Source of the DNA: Armillaria gallica
Lineage: Eukaryota; Basidiomycota; Agaricomycetes; Agaricales; Physalacriaceae
NCBI GenBank assembly: GCA_037576215.1
Contig: JBANDB010000002.1
Coordinates: forward strand, 372,001 to 436,000
Direction: 5' to 3'
DNA length: 64,000 nucleotides
Below, one piece after another: positions 22,964-35,573 of this stretch; within the stretch, counting starts at the first letter, position 1, and each line of letters opens with the position of its first letter. The notes under the pieces are model-generated. The model did no database searches and was not told the origin of the DNA. It saw nothing but the letters and a program-made list of their open reading frames with translations. The translations under genes were made by a program, and so were the position numbers.

Positions 22964-23381
22964 TCAAACGAGCGAGAGTATCCTGCAGACAAGACAAGAG
23001 TCGGAGGCTGCGACGTAGGAAATGCTGGTGGATATGCCTGCAGCTGGTGGTGAGACTGAGGCAGATGGTACGACTGGCTTGGCATCATTGTCGTCATCCC
23101 CGATGGGCTGACTGATTTGGTACTGTCGTATATTGTGTTGTCGGTCCATCGCGACTGGCGCGATGATGCTGGGGACTTGAGTCGTCCCTCTTGTTGTAGG
23201 GTTCAGTGCATGGGTCATGGTGCACGAGACGCCAGAGTATTTTCCGTTCCTCCGATACCTTCCTATCATCGTAGTATCGTTTTCCGAGGAGCGCTAACAG
23301 GAACCACATAACGTATTCATGACGATTGAGGGTTGGCGCATGGTCTGGTACCTCGCCAAGGGTATATGGCTCATAGTTCAA
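22964..23381 (-). pseudogene. Family 2 remnant, C-terminal exon (unit B)
   Basis: Minus-strand fragment matching exon 2 of the intact family 2 gene at 30179-30987: a REYDRWFLLTLLGK-like block (HEYVMWFLLALLGKRYYDD), then KILWRLVHHD. The frame shifts twice, near 23190 and 23100. Exon 1 is missing, since the next array unit begins immediately upstream. It converges with 7TM copy B. Confidence 0.6.
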
Positions 23382-24495
23382 GAATGAAAATACAAGGCGG
23401 TACGAATCGAATCGATGGATAAGCGGCGCATGGCTGTAGCCAGTGGATCACGGTCTATACTCGCCTCATCTCGCCAGCGGCCAGCCGCGTCCATACCAGG
23501 TAGAAAAACGAACAAGCAACACCAAACACAACTTCAATATGGACTACAAAGATCATGCAAAAAAATACGCACAAATTCACTATGAAGGCAGGGTGATTGA
23601 TGGTCCAGTCTGATTCTGGCGAGTCAACGTTGAAACCTTAAAAGCTTAACGTCCAAATCGAGACTAGGCGATGATCAACTGCGGTCCGCCATCCGAGTTC
23701 GCTTCCTTGATTGATCCGACGAACTTTCCCAGAGCTTTCTTCAATCGCCATCCCCAACTAACTGAGCCACCTTCTTTCTTCGTCTTGTCAGGGAACAATT
23801 TAATTTTTTCGAAAGGTAGAGGTAATGGCTACGGGAAGTTAATGCACCGTTTGGCGGTGTGGCGGTACGTAAAGCCTCAAAGACGTGTTTTGGTCACCAG
23901 TACAACCATAACAGATGTCTTCGTGATGCCACATCGTTCTTCTCTTCTCAGTATGCTCCGTGCTTTCCGGCCTTCATGAAACGCATAATCCCAAACTCAA
24001 TAGAACCGTTGTTCTTGAGCACTGCAGAGGCAAGTACATTTTTAATAGCCTAAAACGGGACCTTAAATGGTTTCGATTTCAGCTTCAGCTTCTACTACAC
24101 CCTCATTTGGTCCTCTGTAAAATGAAAGGTACCCAAAGTCCATTATTCCATATGGGGAAGAGGCTTACATACCGTTTTACTGATGGCCATTTCAGGACCG
24201 AGAAAAGCTTCGTTTTTAACAGCTAAAATGAACTAACTTCTGCTGTGCTTTGAGGTCTACTTGTAGTGGCATAATTTTGCTTCGTTTTAATTCAATGGGC
24301 TTACTCAGATAATCAAGGTATTTGTTTCCACCCCGAAATTTCCTACTCCTTTGAGTTGCATATGCCAGTTGTTCTAGTTTGATACAGATACTTGTCTCCA
24401 CCCGCATGTCAGTTATCGCCGTCTTCCTCATGCTATAATGAAAGCTCAATACATTGGTTGCGTCTTGGCACAGATTCGATCTCGTGCTATACTGC

Positions 24496-24503
24496 TATAT
24501 AAC
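24496..24503 (+). promoter_or_regulatory. TATA box of 7TM copy C
   Basis: TATATAAC, 66 bp before the ATG at 24562. Confidence 0.55.
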
Positions 24504-24561
24504 GAGATAAATCGGTCACAAGACGCAATTTACCTCCTTCCTCTGTCTTCGAAATCCTCCC

Positions 24562-25967
24562 ATGTCAATCATTCAAATTTCGTATCCCGGGACCGTGTCC
24601 ACGACAGAACTAATCGACACCGAAGTCAAGGATATTTTTCTTGGAATAAATACACAATACAACAAGGTGATGCTCAATGCGTTAATGCACGGTGAGGGAA
24701 TTCAACTTCACGGGGCCGCAGGGAATTTTAGCTAACTGACCGTTCGTCGAAGGGATACATACCGGAATAGTCGCCGTCACCTTATGGACTGCCAGTCCGT
24801 ACTTTTCGCTTCTTCCGATGTTCACCTATCTGACTGGTACATCTAGCTTCAAGGCATAGCCACCAGAATTATAGAAGGCCGCAGCGCATTTTCATTTTTA
24901 TCATCCTGGCTTTGTATTTCTTGGCGACATTCAACTTTTACGGTGGATGGGCGGAGAACGTCTTATATTTTTCCACCGCTGGAAAATGCCTTTGGGAAGG
25001 ATATAAGTCCAAGTGTACTCAAAACACTCCGACTCTAACGACTATGGGGATCGGTGCGATTCTGAGCACGGTTTTGGCTGATGTTACTTTGGTACGGGAA
25101 TCAATGCTTTATTGCGGAGTCTTACTCATGAATTGTTAGATATGGCGTTGCTGGATTGTCTGGGGTCGGATGTGGCGCGTCGTGCTCGTTCCGATTGCTT
25201 GCACCACCTTGGCGATAAGTATGTCTTCGGATTCATAAACCTAATTTGCCCACTAATGTGAACCTAGTCACCAGAGGGATCATAACCTATTACTCCTCCT
25301 TCGGACCTGTCGAAAATATGTCACACCAAGTCCAACATCTCGAGAAGATTGGGAAGACAGAAGTCAACTGGGCCGTCATATATTCCTCGTCCATATTAGC
25401 CACCTTGCTATGGTGCACAATTTTCATTGTTTATCGTATTCTGAGAGTCAGTGGCATTGCTACAGGGATGCGCGTGTATCACAGATTGATAGAGATGCTT
25501 GTGGAATCCGCAGCTCTCTACTCTGCTGTAATAGTTGTTCTGGTGGTGTTCGAAGTTCGTAGTGAGGCGGCGGAAATTTACATTGAAGAATTCGCGATCG
25601 CAATGAGAGTAAGCACATCCAACCCGTTCTTGCATTTCTTCCTGTGTCATGGCCACAACATCTCTGATAGGGAATTGTGCCAACTATTCTGGTTGGCCGC
25701 ATTGCAGCAGGCCATGCGCGTCCGGACGATTCCTGGAGCGAAAGTAGTACGACCTCGTCACTTCAATTTAGAAGTTCCGTAAGTTCGCAGAGTGAAAGTG
25801 TTGACACAGGCGCTGGAATAGAGTCGGACATACCTCCGCGCGTCACGCTTGACTTGGAAAATGGCTTGGAGGACAGTGGATTAGGATTAGACGACGCTAT
25901 GCAGACTTCCAACTTACTCTTCGACATGCCTATTAGAGATTACATATCTGTAGATTACCCGTCGTGA
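24562..25967 (+). CDS. Seven-transmembrane protein, copy C
   Basis: Closest to copy B. Exons: 24562-24691, 24753-24836, about 24877-25091, 25140-25218, 25268-25608 and 25671-25967. All splice sites that can be read are GT-AG. Exon 5 (TRGIITYYSSFGP to FAIAMR) and exon 6 (GIVPTILVGRIAAGHARPDD) are open, and the acidic/serine tail is full length, ending about 25964. As in the other copies, the exon 2/3 join is not resolved. The 7TM layout and the long cytosolic-looking tail suggest a membrane sensor, which is inference only. It is one of three copies with no clear disabling mutation. Confidence 0.65.
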
Positions 25968-26132
25968 GAAGGCAGACCAGTTTTTAGTTTTCGGATCCCA
26001 AAGCAATGGCCACGATATTGGGAGGAATATATACCATTCAAATATCTCCACGCTACAATTTTGGGGATCATGCGTGCCTACTCTGTATACTTCCCACCTT
26101 GTTCATGGACGCAACTGCTGTTGAAGAAAACA

Positions 26133-26351
26133 TTAGACGAGAAATGCGAGATGAAACCGTCGCCAGTTAGATTCAGGGCGTGGTGGTGACCCCGCCCTAA
26201 TGGCTATTTTCGGTTCTTCCGATATCTTCCTATCATCGTAGTGTGGCTTTCCGAGGAGCGTCAACAGGAACCATATAACGTATTTATGAGGACTGAGGCC
26301 GGTTGGCGCATGGTCTAGGTCCTCGCCAGGGGTATGTGGCTCATCGTTCAA
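26133..26351 (-). pseudogene. Family 2 remnant (unit C)
   Basis: A short minus-strand piece carrying the NDEPHTPGEDLDHAPT and WFLLTLLGKPHYDDRK blocks of family 2 exon 2. It is truncated on both sides. About 3 kb separate units C and D, so this unit lost most of its family 2 gene. Confidence 0.55.
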
Positions 26352-27229
26352 GAATGAAAATACAAGGCGGTGCGAATCGAATCGATGGATAAGCGGCGCC
26401 TGGCTGTAGCAAGTGGATCACGGTCTATACTTGTCTCCTCTCACCAGTCGCGTCCATAACAGGCAGAAAAATCAACAAGGAGCACCAAAGATAGCTTCGA
26501 GATGGACTACAAGATCATGCAGAAAAATAGGCACAAGCCCACTATGAAGGTAGGGTAATGGCCCAATCTGATTCTAATTTATGCCGAGCCAACGTTGAAA
26601 CCTTAAAAGCTTAACGTCCAAATCGAGACGAGGCGATAATCAACTGCGGTCCGGCATCCGAGTTCGCCTCCTTGATTGAAGCGACGATCTTTCCGGGTTC
26701 CCAGAGCTTACTTCAATCGCCATCCTCGACTAACTGAGCCACCTTCTTTCTTCGTCTTGTCGGGGAGCAGTTGATTGTGTTTTCGAAGGCCAAATAAGTT
26801 CCTACTGGAAGTTAACGCACCGGTGTAGCGGTACATAAAGCCTCGAGGACGTGTTTTGGTCACCAGTACAACCTTAACAGATGTCTTCGTGATGGCACAT
26901 CGTTCTTCTCTTGTCAGTGTTCTCCGTGCTTTCCGGCCTTCATGAAACGCGTAATCCCGAACTCAATAGAACAGTTGTTCTTTGAGGTCTACTTGTAGTG
27001 GCACAATTTTTCTTCATTTGAATTCAATAGTCTTTCTCAGATCATCAAGGTATTTGTTTCCACCCTGACATTTCTTACTCCTTCGAGTTGCATATGCCAG
27101 TTGCTCTAGTTTGATGCGGATACTTGTCTCCACCCGCATGTCAGTTATCTCCGTCTACCTCGTGTCCAAGTGAATGTGCAATACATTGGCTGCGTCTTGG
27201 CACAGATTTGATCTCGTGCTGTACTGCTG

Positions 27230-27235
27230 TATAAC
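27230..27235 (+). promoter_or_regulatory. TATA box of 7TM copy D
   Basis: TATAAC, 65 bp before the ATG at 27295. Confidence 0.5.
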
Positions 27236-27294
27236 GGGATAAACTCGGCTACAAGACGCAATTTACTTCCTTCGTCTGTGATCGAAATACTCCC

Positions 27295-28561
27295 ATGTCT
27301 ATCGCTCAAACTTCGTACCCCGGGACCGTCACTACGACCGAACTAATCGACACGAAGATCAAAGATATTTTTCTTGGTACCGATACACAGTTCAACAAGG
27401 TGATGCTTAACGCATTAACGCACGGTGAGAGAGAGTTCAAACCCACACGTAAGGGCACACAGGGAATTTTAGCCGACTGATCGTTCTTCGAAGGGATACA
27501 CACCGGAGTAGTCGTCGTCACCTTATGGACTGCCAGTCCGTACTTTTCGCTTCTTCCGTTGTTCATCCATCTGACTGGTACATCTAGCTTCAAGGGATAG
27601 CTACAAGAATTATAGAAAACCGCGGTGCATTTTGGTCTATATCATCTTGATTTTGTACCCCCCGGCGACATTCACCTTCTACTGTGGATGGGCACACAAC
27701 GTCTTATACTTTTCCACCTCCGGAAAATGCCTTTGGGAAGCATACAAATCCAAGTGTACTCAGGACACTCTGACCCTCCTGACTATGGGTATCGGTGCGA
27801 TTCTGAGCACGATTCTGGCTGATGTTACTTTAGTATAAGGTTCCATATCTATTTTTGCGATATCCTTACTCATGAAGTCCTAGATATGGCGTTGCTGGAT
27901 CGTCTGGGGTCGGACGTGGAGCATCGTGCTAGTTCCGATTGCTTGCACCACCTTGGTAATAAGTACGTCTCCGGATTCATAACATAATTTATTATCTGTG
28001 AGCACTAATGTAAACCTAGTCACCAGAGGGATCATAACTTATTACTCCTCCTTCGGACCTGTCGAAAATGTCTCCCCAAGCTGTATATCTCGAGAAGATT
28101 GGAGTCAACTGGGCCGTTCTATATTCCTCATCCATCTTAGCCACCTTGCTATGGTGCACGATTTTCATTGTCTATCGTATTCTGAGAGTTGGCGGTATTG
28201 CTGCAGGAATGCACGTGTATCACAGATTGATAGAGATGCTTGTGAACTCCGCATCTCTCTACTCTGCCGTGATAGTCGTTCTGGTGGTGTTCGAAGTTCG
28301 TAGCGACGCTGCCGAAATTTATATCGAAGAGTTGGCAATCGCGACGAGAGTAAATACATCCAAACCGTTCCAGCTTTTATGACTACAACTTTTTGCTAGG
28401 GAATTGTGCCAACTATTCTGGTCGGCCGCATTGCAGCAGGGCATGCGCGCCCGGATGACTCCTGGAGCGAAAGTACCACGTCGTCGTCGCTTCAATTTAG
28501 AAGTTCCTTAAGTTCGCAGAGCGACAGTGTTGACATGAGCGCTGGCTCGGAGTCGGGCTGA
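27295..28561 (+). pseudogene. 7TM family copy D (decayed)
   Basis: Exon 1 starts at ATG 27295 (MSIAQTSYPGTVTTTELID). Exons 3 and 4 are recognisable, with WRCWIVWG at about 27885-27911. In exon 5, two bases are missing near 28069 compared with copies B and C, shifting the frame before TM5. The original frame is still readable to 28350. Exon 6 (GIVPTILVGRIAAGHARPDD) hits TGA at 28559-28561, where B and C continue. A product would lack TM5-TM7. Confidence 0.7.
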
Positions 28562-30178
28562 TCTCCGCGCGTAACACTCGACTTGGAAAATGGCTTGGAG
28601 GACAGTGCAGAGAGTTAGGACAGGAGGACGCTATCAACTTGCCGTTCGACGTGCCTATTAGAGACGTCAATTTTGTAGATTGCGCATCGTGAGATGTAAG
28701 CCTGGTTTTTAGTTTGCAGACTCAATAGAAATGGCCACGATGGCGGGAGAAAAGTATCCCATAAGATGTCTCGACGCTACAGTTTAGCTATCATGACTCT
28801 ACACAGTGTATATACTTCCTGATTCATTCATGGACGCAACCACTGTTGAGATAGAAATCAGCGACAAGTCGCAAAATCAAAAAGGGTCGCCGAATAAATT
28901 CACATAGGAAGCTCAGTGACGTCCAGAATCCTGGATAAGATATCAGCTTTATCTGCGGGGAACTTCGGAGCAAATTAATTTCTACTCACGAAGGCATGCA
29001 TGTTCGCCAAGAACGGTGTCTGGAGAGCTGGACAAACGTGTCAATACTGGCTGAAAGAACAGTTCAACGAATGAGTCACCAGGGCGTCGCCACAACGATG
29101 GTATCTTCTCCACTGCTCTATCTTTTCTTGTAATCCAGCACGTCGCACAGGGATAACGAGAATATATGGGACCGGGAAGGAACGAGGCCCTAGGAATGGC
29201 GTGGCAGGATCTCAGCTCGGACTGAGCTCGGCTCCTTCGGATCGCTGGGTCTATCGATACCCTCATGGCCATCGTCGAGTCTACATATAGGGCTGCCTAG
29301 GAGAAATTCGTCGTATTTCGACGAAGGATACTGTACCAAGGCCCAAGACCTGAAGAAGGCTGTAAGAAAAGATAAGAGAGAGAGAGAGAACGCACGACAA
29401 CGCACTGAGTTTTCCTTTATTGTGAGCTAGCCGCAACGTTGTCACCGCCCAACAACATATTTACGCTTTGAATGCCCATCAGCGCGAAAGTGGCCAGTAA
29501 AGAAGAGGCCAAAGAGACAGATTTACAAGCTGTTCTCGCTGTTCAACAAAGAAGCGACGCTGGTATGTCGCAGCAAACATACCTTTAATTACTCCGCGAC
29601 ATCGTAGACGACGGTCATGCTACTCTGGGACAGCAGTGCAGTAGAAAAAAGTCGTAATGTCGAGAGGAATGGGGTTGATCATGGACGTCGGGATAAAGGA
29701 AGGCCGTGACCGTGACGCAGTCGTCCCACTTCTTTTCTTCTCTCCACCACGACAACGGGGCTCAAGCCACCCTGCCCGTCTTACCACGTCGAGAATGTCC
29801 TCAACAAGCGTCACCTACGAGGCCTGCCGCCGCCACCGCCGATGGAAAAGGCTGTTCTTGGAGTGAGGACCCGATACCTACCGATGAGAAGATATCTTGG
29901 GCATGGTCCTATCAAAAGGTCGGTACGACACCATTATCATTACTACAAGAAACTGAATAAAATCATAGCTACGAGTTTTGCTTCATCGCTTGACGTCGCT
30001 CGCCCGAATCTTCCTCTGCTGTTAAGCGGCTATCAGAGCAAACCCATCAATTGCGGATCGAACGAGCGACGGTATCCTGCAGGCAAGACAAGAGCCGGAG
30101 GCTGCGACGTCGGAGATGCTGATGGGTATGCCTGCCGCTGATGGTGAGACTGAGGCGGAGGGTATGACTGGTTCGGCA
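28562..30178. other. Duplicated non-coding block of unit D
   Basis: Related to the sequences after copy B (21.3-22.9 kb) and, further off, to 37.5-38.6 and 45.0-46.0 kb. Shared landmarks are AGTAATGTCGAGAGGAA (near 22568, 29654, 38225 and 45687) and AAGGAAGGCCGTGAC after it. A GAGAGAGAGAGA run lies at about 29378. No gene is supported here. Confidence 0.5.
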
Positions 30179-30987
30179 TCATCCCAATGGGCCGACGGAT
30201 GCCATATTGTCATATATGGTGTTCTTCGGTTTATCGCGACTGGCGCGATGATGCTCGGTCCTGTTGTTCCTCTTGCTGTGCAGGAAATCTTCCCAGTTGT
30301 CAGGTTCCGTGTACGGGTCGTGGTGCACGAGGCGCCAGAGTATCTTCCGCCCCTCTGATGCCTTCCTATCGTCGTAACGCGGCTTTCCGAGGAGGGTTAA
30401 CAGGAACCACCTATCATATTCACGAGAATCGAGGGTTGGCGCGTCGTCTGGGGCTTCGCCGGGGGTGTAGGGCTCGTCGTTCAGGAATGAAAATACACGG
30501 CGGTGCCAGTCGAATGGGTGGATAGGCGGCGCGTGGCTCGGTACGACAGCGACGTTGTTCCTCCAGGCTGTAACCCGATCGCTGACCGCGGCATGATTTC
30601 TCTGCCACCAGTGAGTTCTTAAATTTTTGTAATCGAGTTCGATATACTCACCAAAACCTCACCCTCACAGGCCAACAACAGTACATCCCTCTCGCTCAGC
30701 GGGTTTTCCATAGCCTTATCCCTAAAAGACATTACATTCCTGTAGCCAAAGAGGCCGATCTGCGATGTGGCGATCAGTGGCGACCCCTTCATATACGCGA
30801 TCGTACATGCCAGAGTATACGTCCACGAGCGTATTTCGGATACTGGTACTTCCCAGTCCTCCATGTTGCGAGGCGAGGTTATATTGGAAAGTGACAAGTT
30901 GGTGTTTGTTACTTTGTGGCCATCGTAATTACAAATCACGAGCCCTGAGGCAGCCTTTGTTTTGTTTTTGGACGTCTGGTAAACCAT
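30179..30987 (-). CDS. Family 2 protein, intact copy (unknown function)
   Basis: Two exons on the minus strand: 30987-30652 (112 codons) and 30601-30179 (141 codons with stop), joined in phase 0 by a 50-nt intron (GTGAGT..GGCAG). The product is about 252 residues, soluble, with no signal peptide or membrane segment. Conserved blocks across copies are KTKAASGLVICN, MEDWEVPVSEIRSWTYTL, MKGSPLIATS, SREYDRWFLLTLLGK and KILWRLVHHD. I do not recognise it. The start at MVYQTS is chosen because a TATATAA box lies upstream (31013-31019), though that spacing is short, so the start may differ. It converges with 7TM copy D. Confidence 0.6.
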
Positions 30988-31010
30988 AGCAAAGTACGTT
31001 CTTCTTCGCC

Positions 31011-31020
31011 TTATATAAAG
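31011..31020 (-). promoter_or_regulatory. TATA-like box upstream of the intact family 2 gene
   Basis: CTTTATATAA on the minus strand, only about 27 bp before the proposed ATG. Either the leader is very short or a later start is used. Confidence 0.35.
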
Positions 31021-31200
31021 TCCTGAAACTGAGTGTTCTCTCTTAGTTTGGCGCGAATCATTTCTTGGTGCTTGTACGGCGGAATGTGTGTGCACGCGAA
31101 GAATTTCCTCCACCTGCTTGCCACGGGTATATTTGACGCGGATATTCATACCAGAATTTCTTCAAAGGTTTGTCTTCATGTTGTTCTCTTTCACTATCAG

Positions 31201-32880
31201 CTATATATAAAAAAGCGGCAACAGACCTAGTATTTTATGTTTCTTTGCTCTTCTCGCTGCGTGTTTCTCTTGCGCTAGATGGTATTGGGGGCTATTGATG
31301 GCCTTCCTCTTCCAATCCTTGCCGCTTCGAACAGCCCGTGTGCAGGTTCGACTGTCTTTCCCAATGGCTCTACAACAATATTTGCTTACGAAATGAGCCC
31401 TGCCGAGGTATGTGTTTGAAGCACGTTGGATGCAACCTTTTATTGACGAAGGATTTAGGGCTTTTCTTCCAGTCCATACCCCCAAGAAAAATGCGGATCA
31501 GGTCCGTCTGTGTCCTCTTCAAAAAAACCGTTATCATCACGACCTGTGATATTGACTGGGTCGATGATTGAATGCATCGTAAAGCCTTTTGTACAGAACA
31601 TTCATGAAGCAACATCCGGTTTATGTCTTCGTTCACTTGGAGTTCAGCGCGACTACTGTAATTTTTTTGAAAGACCTTTGCCGTGTACTCAGGTGTACCC
31701 TTGCAACCGTAGAATGGTACTCGGCCCTTTTGTCAGAAAACGATTAGATGTGGTTCCGTCGCACGTATTCACGGTCTCTACCTGAATAACTTCTTCGTTG
31801 ACACGTTCCAAGGATCCTTCAGAACATTCATCATATTTCGGCTCATATCATTACATAAAGAATCGTACGGATGACCTGCACCGCATTCGAAGAAGTTACT
31901 GATGCTTCTTGTGGTAGTGATTTAGAGCCATAGCCCCTTCTTAATTCAGACGAGTGCCTGGAAGAACTTAGAACAGATAACCACAACGTTGAACGGACTT
32001 GAACCAGTGAGAAGTAAGGATGATACCGGAATATGATTACGACGTATTGTCATAAGCTCTAATAGAGCATATTCCCACCAGATTGCCAGATCGGCGTCTT
32101 ACTATTCAAGTAGACAGTCTACGAGCGGCGACGCACCTTGATGGCATCAGGAATCGAAGATCACGCAATGCCTGAAAGATTGCACAACAATTTAACTTCA
32201 TCTGTACAAGACAATAAAGGGGCCACTCGAGTTTGAAGGGTATAGGAAATACAAGATGACACGGAATCCGATCGAGTCGCGAACAAAAATAGCGTTCATG
32301 TCCAAATCGAGAAGACATCAACTCCGTCCGAGTCTGAGTCGTCTTCGTTTTTTGATCAAATCGGGCATTACTCGACTCTTCCTCAATTATTGTTCCGTAG
32401 CCGCCTCCTCAACATCACAGCAAGACGTTCATTCGTTGTATCTTTCGGAGGTCTTAAATCTTTCCGGAATGCTTCTCAAGTTCCCTGAAATCCATCATCC
32501 GCTGGCGACTTGGCACAGGTGCAGTTTTCTCAAGGTCTTTGAATACATCGTCTTCAGCATGATATTCCTCCTCTTCGTTCTCAGCTTTATCTTCAGCGCT
32601 TTGGCTAGGGTTCATTACAAGGTTGCCAAAGAACTCGTCATTCGACGTTGAGGCTTCAGCCCAATATATTTCCTCACTTGCTTGCCACGAGTATATCTGA
32701 CGCGGATATCCATACCAGTATTTCTTACAAAGTTGCTCCTCGTGGTCTACTATCATCTGGATAACAGACCTGGCATAATTTTCCACCAGATCCGTGTAGG
32801 GTAGGGTAGTATTACACGGCACGGTCCAACGGGGAACGCCGGGCGTAGATAATACATGTCTGCTACCTAACACTCTAGCA
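31201..32880 (-). pseudogene. Decayed minus-strand coding blocks upstream of family 2 (unit D)
   Basis: Several minus-strand blocks are shared with 39.7-41.7 kb, and the last also with 47.9-48.2 kb. Examples are GKTVEPAHGLFEA near 31330, a DPVNITGRD-like block near 31550, and FKDLEKTAPVPSRQRMMDFR near 32520. Each is interrupted by stops and frameshifts in at least one copy. They may be exons of a further gene or a 5' extension of family 2. Function is unknown. Low-complexity acidic sequence (EDKAENEEEEYHAEDD) lies at about 32590. Confidence 0.4.
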
Positions 32881-33019
32881 TAACAAACAAGTACTTAATT
32901 ATCCACTGATATCTTCAACCAGACCAAAGGTCGAACTCACGGTCAACTTTACGCTGCTGGGTAGAACCTAGGGTGATGGGTCCGGTTGAAAGCCTCCAGG
33001 ATCTGCTATCTGCAGTCCC

Positions 33020-33464
33020 TCATAAAGGTCGATACATTGAAAGCTTATACGCGTTTCTCAGTGCACGGTAACAGTATTTAGCGGTTACCTCGATTGACGG
33101 ACGATCAGCAAGTAAAGATTTCAATAATGCTGTATCCTCACGGGAGTCGACCGGCAGAGTGATGTGTGGAGTCACGCGAACAAGATCATGCCAGAAGGCC
33201 CGCACGTAAGTCGTACATCTTTTCCACCACCTTCGCTTCTTCGCTACGATCATCAGCGGCCACTGGTACTTCCTCGCCGTTTTCGTTCCCTACGCAGCGG
33301 AATAGAACATGCGGCTCAGGTGTCTCGACGTGGGTCATGCACATTCGGCATAGCCTATTTTCATGGTCGATAGCCGACCTGACCCACCTTAGGCGTTCCA
33401 CCGCCAAATTATGAGTTGACAGTGCAATCGAGACCATCGCATCTCGGTGTTTTGGAGTCGTCAC
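33020..33464 (-). pseudogene. Possible LINE (non-LTR retrotransposon) C-terminal remnant
   Basis: The minus-strand frame holds C-x2-C-x9-H-x4-C (CRMCMTHVETPEPHVLFRC), resembling the zinc knuckle near the C-terminus of Tad-like LINE reverse transcriptases. FWHDLVRVTP and SLLADRPSIEVTAKYCYRAL follow one frame away. A single frameshift near 33205 separates the two parts. No reverse transcriptase core is present. The family assignment is from memory of the motif pattern and is tentative. Confidence 0.35.
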
Positions 33465-33961
33465 ATCAAGGTAGCTTCACATTTTCAGAGCTACCGTCAC
33501 CGGCGCCTTTCCTTTCCTTGACTCCTTATGTCCGTGCAGGAGGTACAGTTTTTCTGAGTTACCAACCTCGGTTAATGTATCTTCCGCGCATCACCTTGTC
33601 TGATTTGTGCGGGTTGGACGACACGTAAGTATAGGCAAGCTGCGACGTCACCATTCAAACTGTAAAATCTCTCAACAATTAGTATTCGCTTAGGTTGTTT
33701 ATCGTACTGTTCAGAAAGAAGACTAGCGCCATTTATGGAGGCTTGAAGATTGGTTTGTTCGGTCTCCTAATGGGTCCTTTGCCCTGAAATGATCGGCAGA
33801 AGCAATGTTACAGTCAGTGAGAACACCTCTCTACCATTATATTATCTGTAATCCTGTGCCCATCATCACTTCCAACCTACCTACCAACTAATCAGTGGGC
33901 TAGGTCCACTCATCAGTGCTACATAAGAGGAGCCATCGATTTCAATCCACAAATCTCTCCC

Positions 33962-35172
33962 ATGTCAGAAGGACAGGTCTTAATCGCACAGTTGAATCAG
34001 GCGTTATTGGGAGTCTTCGGCCACGGTAAGTATGCAAATTGATGCATATACACGTTCACTCAGCGGGTCGAGATACAACAGGTATCCATACTTGCATCTT
34101 GATAGTGGCTTTGTGGGCAACATGTGTGTTGGTCCCCGATTTTGCAGGACCCACGCATGATGAAATTTCCAATAGTCTTCAGTAAACAACGCCGACCCAA
34201 AAAACGACACATCATGGTCTCCCTTATTGTGTTCTTGTATATCTGTGCCACAGTTTATGTGGCCTCAGACTGGGTTTACGCTATCTACTACTCTAACGAG
34301 AAGGGAAACAAAAGCTCTAGCTTTCTTTACAACCTATATCGTGCATCGATCATCGGGTTGGCTATGATTACTGGCACTGCTGACGGTATCACGGTCTGTT
34401 ATGGTGTCTAGTATTCTTGTTTTCAATGTGTACTGACAGTCACATGCGATATAGATCTGGCGCTGTTGGATTGTCTGGGGCCGCCGTTGCCCATTTGTTA
34501 TACCACCAATACTACTTCTTCTGGCTCAAGGAGGTGAGGCGATGGAAATCCTTTCGCTCTATTATACTGTCAACTTCCCTCCGTAGTCTGTGGTTCCTTC
34601 GCATTCCAAAATGTCTTACATGACCGCGCTCTTACCACAACTGCAACCTTAAACGATGCTGTTACCGCTCATGTAACATCGATGCTAATTGACTGGATGA
34701 TGATGTTCCTTTCTTTCTCCTTAGGAACCACGCTTTGGTGCACCACACTCATAATTTATCGTATCCTGACAGTCAAGAAGCATACAGACGACAACACGGG
34801 TACATGCGTTACTGCCGACCCATCGAGATTCTAGTTGAATCCGCTTCGCTTCATGCCGTTGGCTTAATAGGATGGATGGTATTAATCAATATGAATGTCG
34901 TTGCATCTTTATACGCACCAAGTCTCTACATCGCAATGACTGTTTGCCACTATTCCATCATCGTGAAAGAATATCGATACTGACATTCTATTATGAAGGC
35001 AATCTCACCTACACTTATCGTGGCACGTGTCGCATCAGGGAATGCGCGTCCTGATGACGACTGGAAAGCAAGCAACGGCGCATCTTCCTTACAATTTGGG
35101 TCTACAGCTCACTCGACGGTTGGTAGCGAGTTATCTGCCGATATTGACTTGGAACAGGGTGGATCAGGATGA
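33962..35172 (+). pseudogene. 7TM family copy E (divergent, frameshifted)
   Basis: The most diverged copy, yet it keeps the gene plan: exon 1 33962-34025, exon 2 from 34082, a TM2/TM3 exon around 34160-34405, WRCWIVWG at 34457-34480, and TM5 (GTTLWCTTLIIYRIL) near 34730. Intron 5 (after 34941) and exon 6 (PTLIVARVASGNARPDDDW) end at TGA 35170-35172. Between 34770 and 34810 the frame must shift to join TM5 to TM6 (RYCRPIEILVESAS). Exon 5 N-terminal sequence also differs in length. It is probably an old pseudogene, though a sequencing error in this short stretch could mimic that. Confidence 0.6.
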
Positions 35173-35573
35173 CTGATGGTTGCGAGGCCGAGGGTGATGT
35201 GGATACCGAGAAGGGAGCTGACGCGCCGAAGAACAGAGAACGGAGGCTATCTGTGACTATGTTGGATAACAAGGTCCTTGTTGTAGGCCCTAAAGCACCT
35301 AGTGGACGTGATCGTTTTGTCGTGGATGTTGAAGTTTACCTTTTGTATATTTATGGAAACGCAGTAGAATATCCGGAGTTCGAGTGAGGACAGACCTTTC
35401 CGCCGAATATACTTGTAAGAGTAATGTCTGCTTGAAATGTTCAAGTTGGTTGCTGGAAACAAGGCATGATTTTTTAGTTAACAGAAACGCATAGATTAGT
35501 CACTAAAATCACAGAGCATTCAAATAGTGAGAGGAAACTCGACAATCACTCCGAGTATATTGAACCGAGAGGT

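Larger units (their letters stand above)
19040..23435 (+). repeat. Array unit containing 7TM copy B and a family 2 remnant
   Basis: The sequence CAGTGGATCACGGTCTATAC marks the start of three consecutive head-to-tail units, at about 19043, 23441 and 26412. After it, all three units share about 850 bp leading to a 7TM gene. This includes a conserved minus-strand-readable stretch with GGPQLIIA (near 19261, 23665 and 26640). Downstream of the 7TM gene each unit carries sequence related to family 2 in reverse orientation. Confidence 0.75.
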
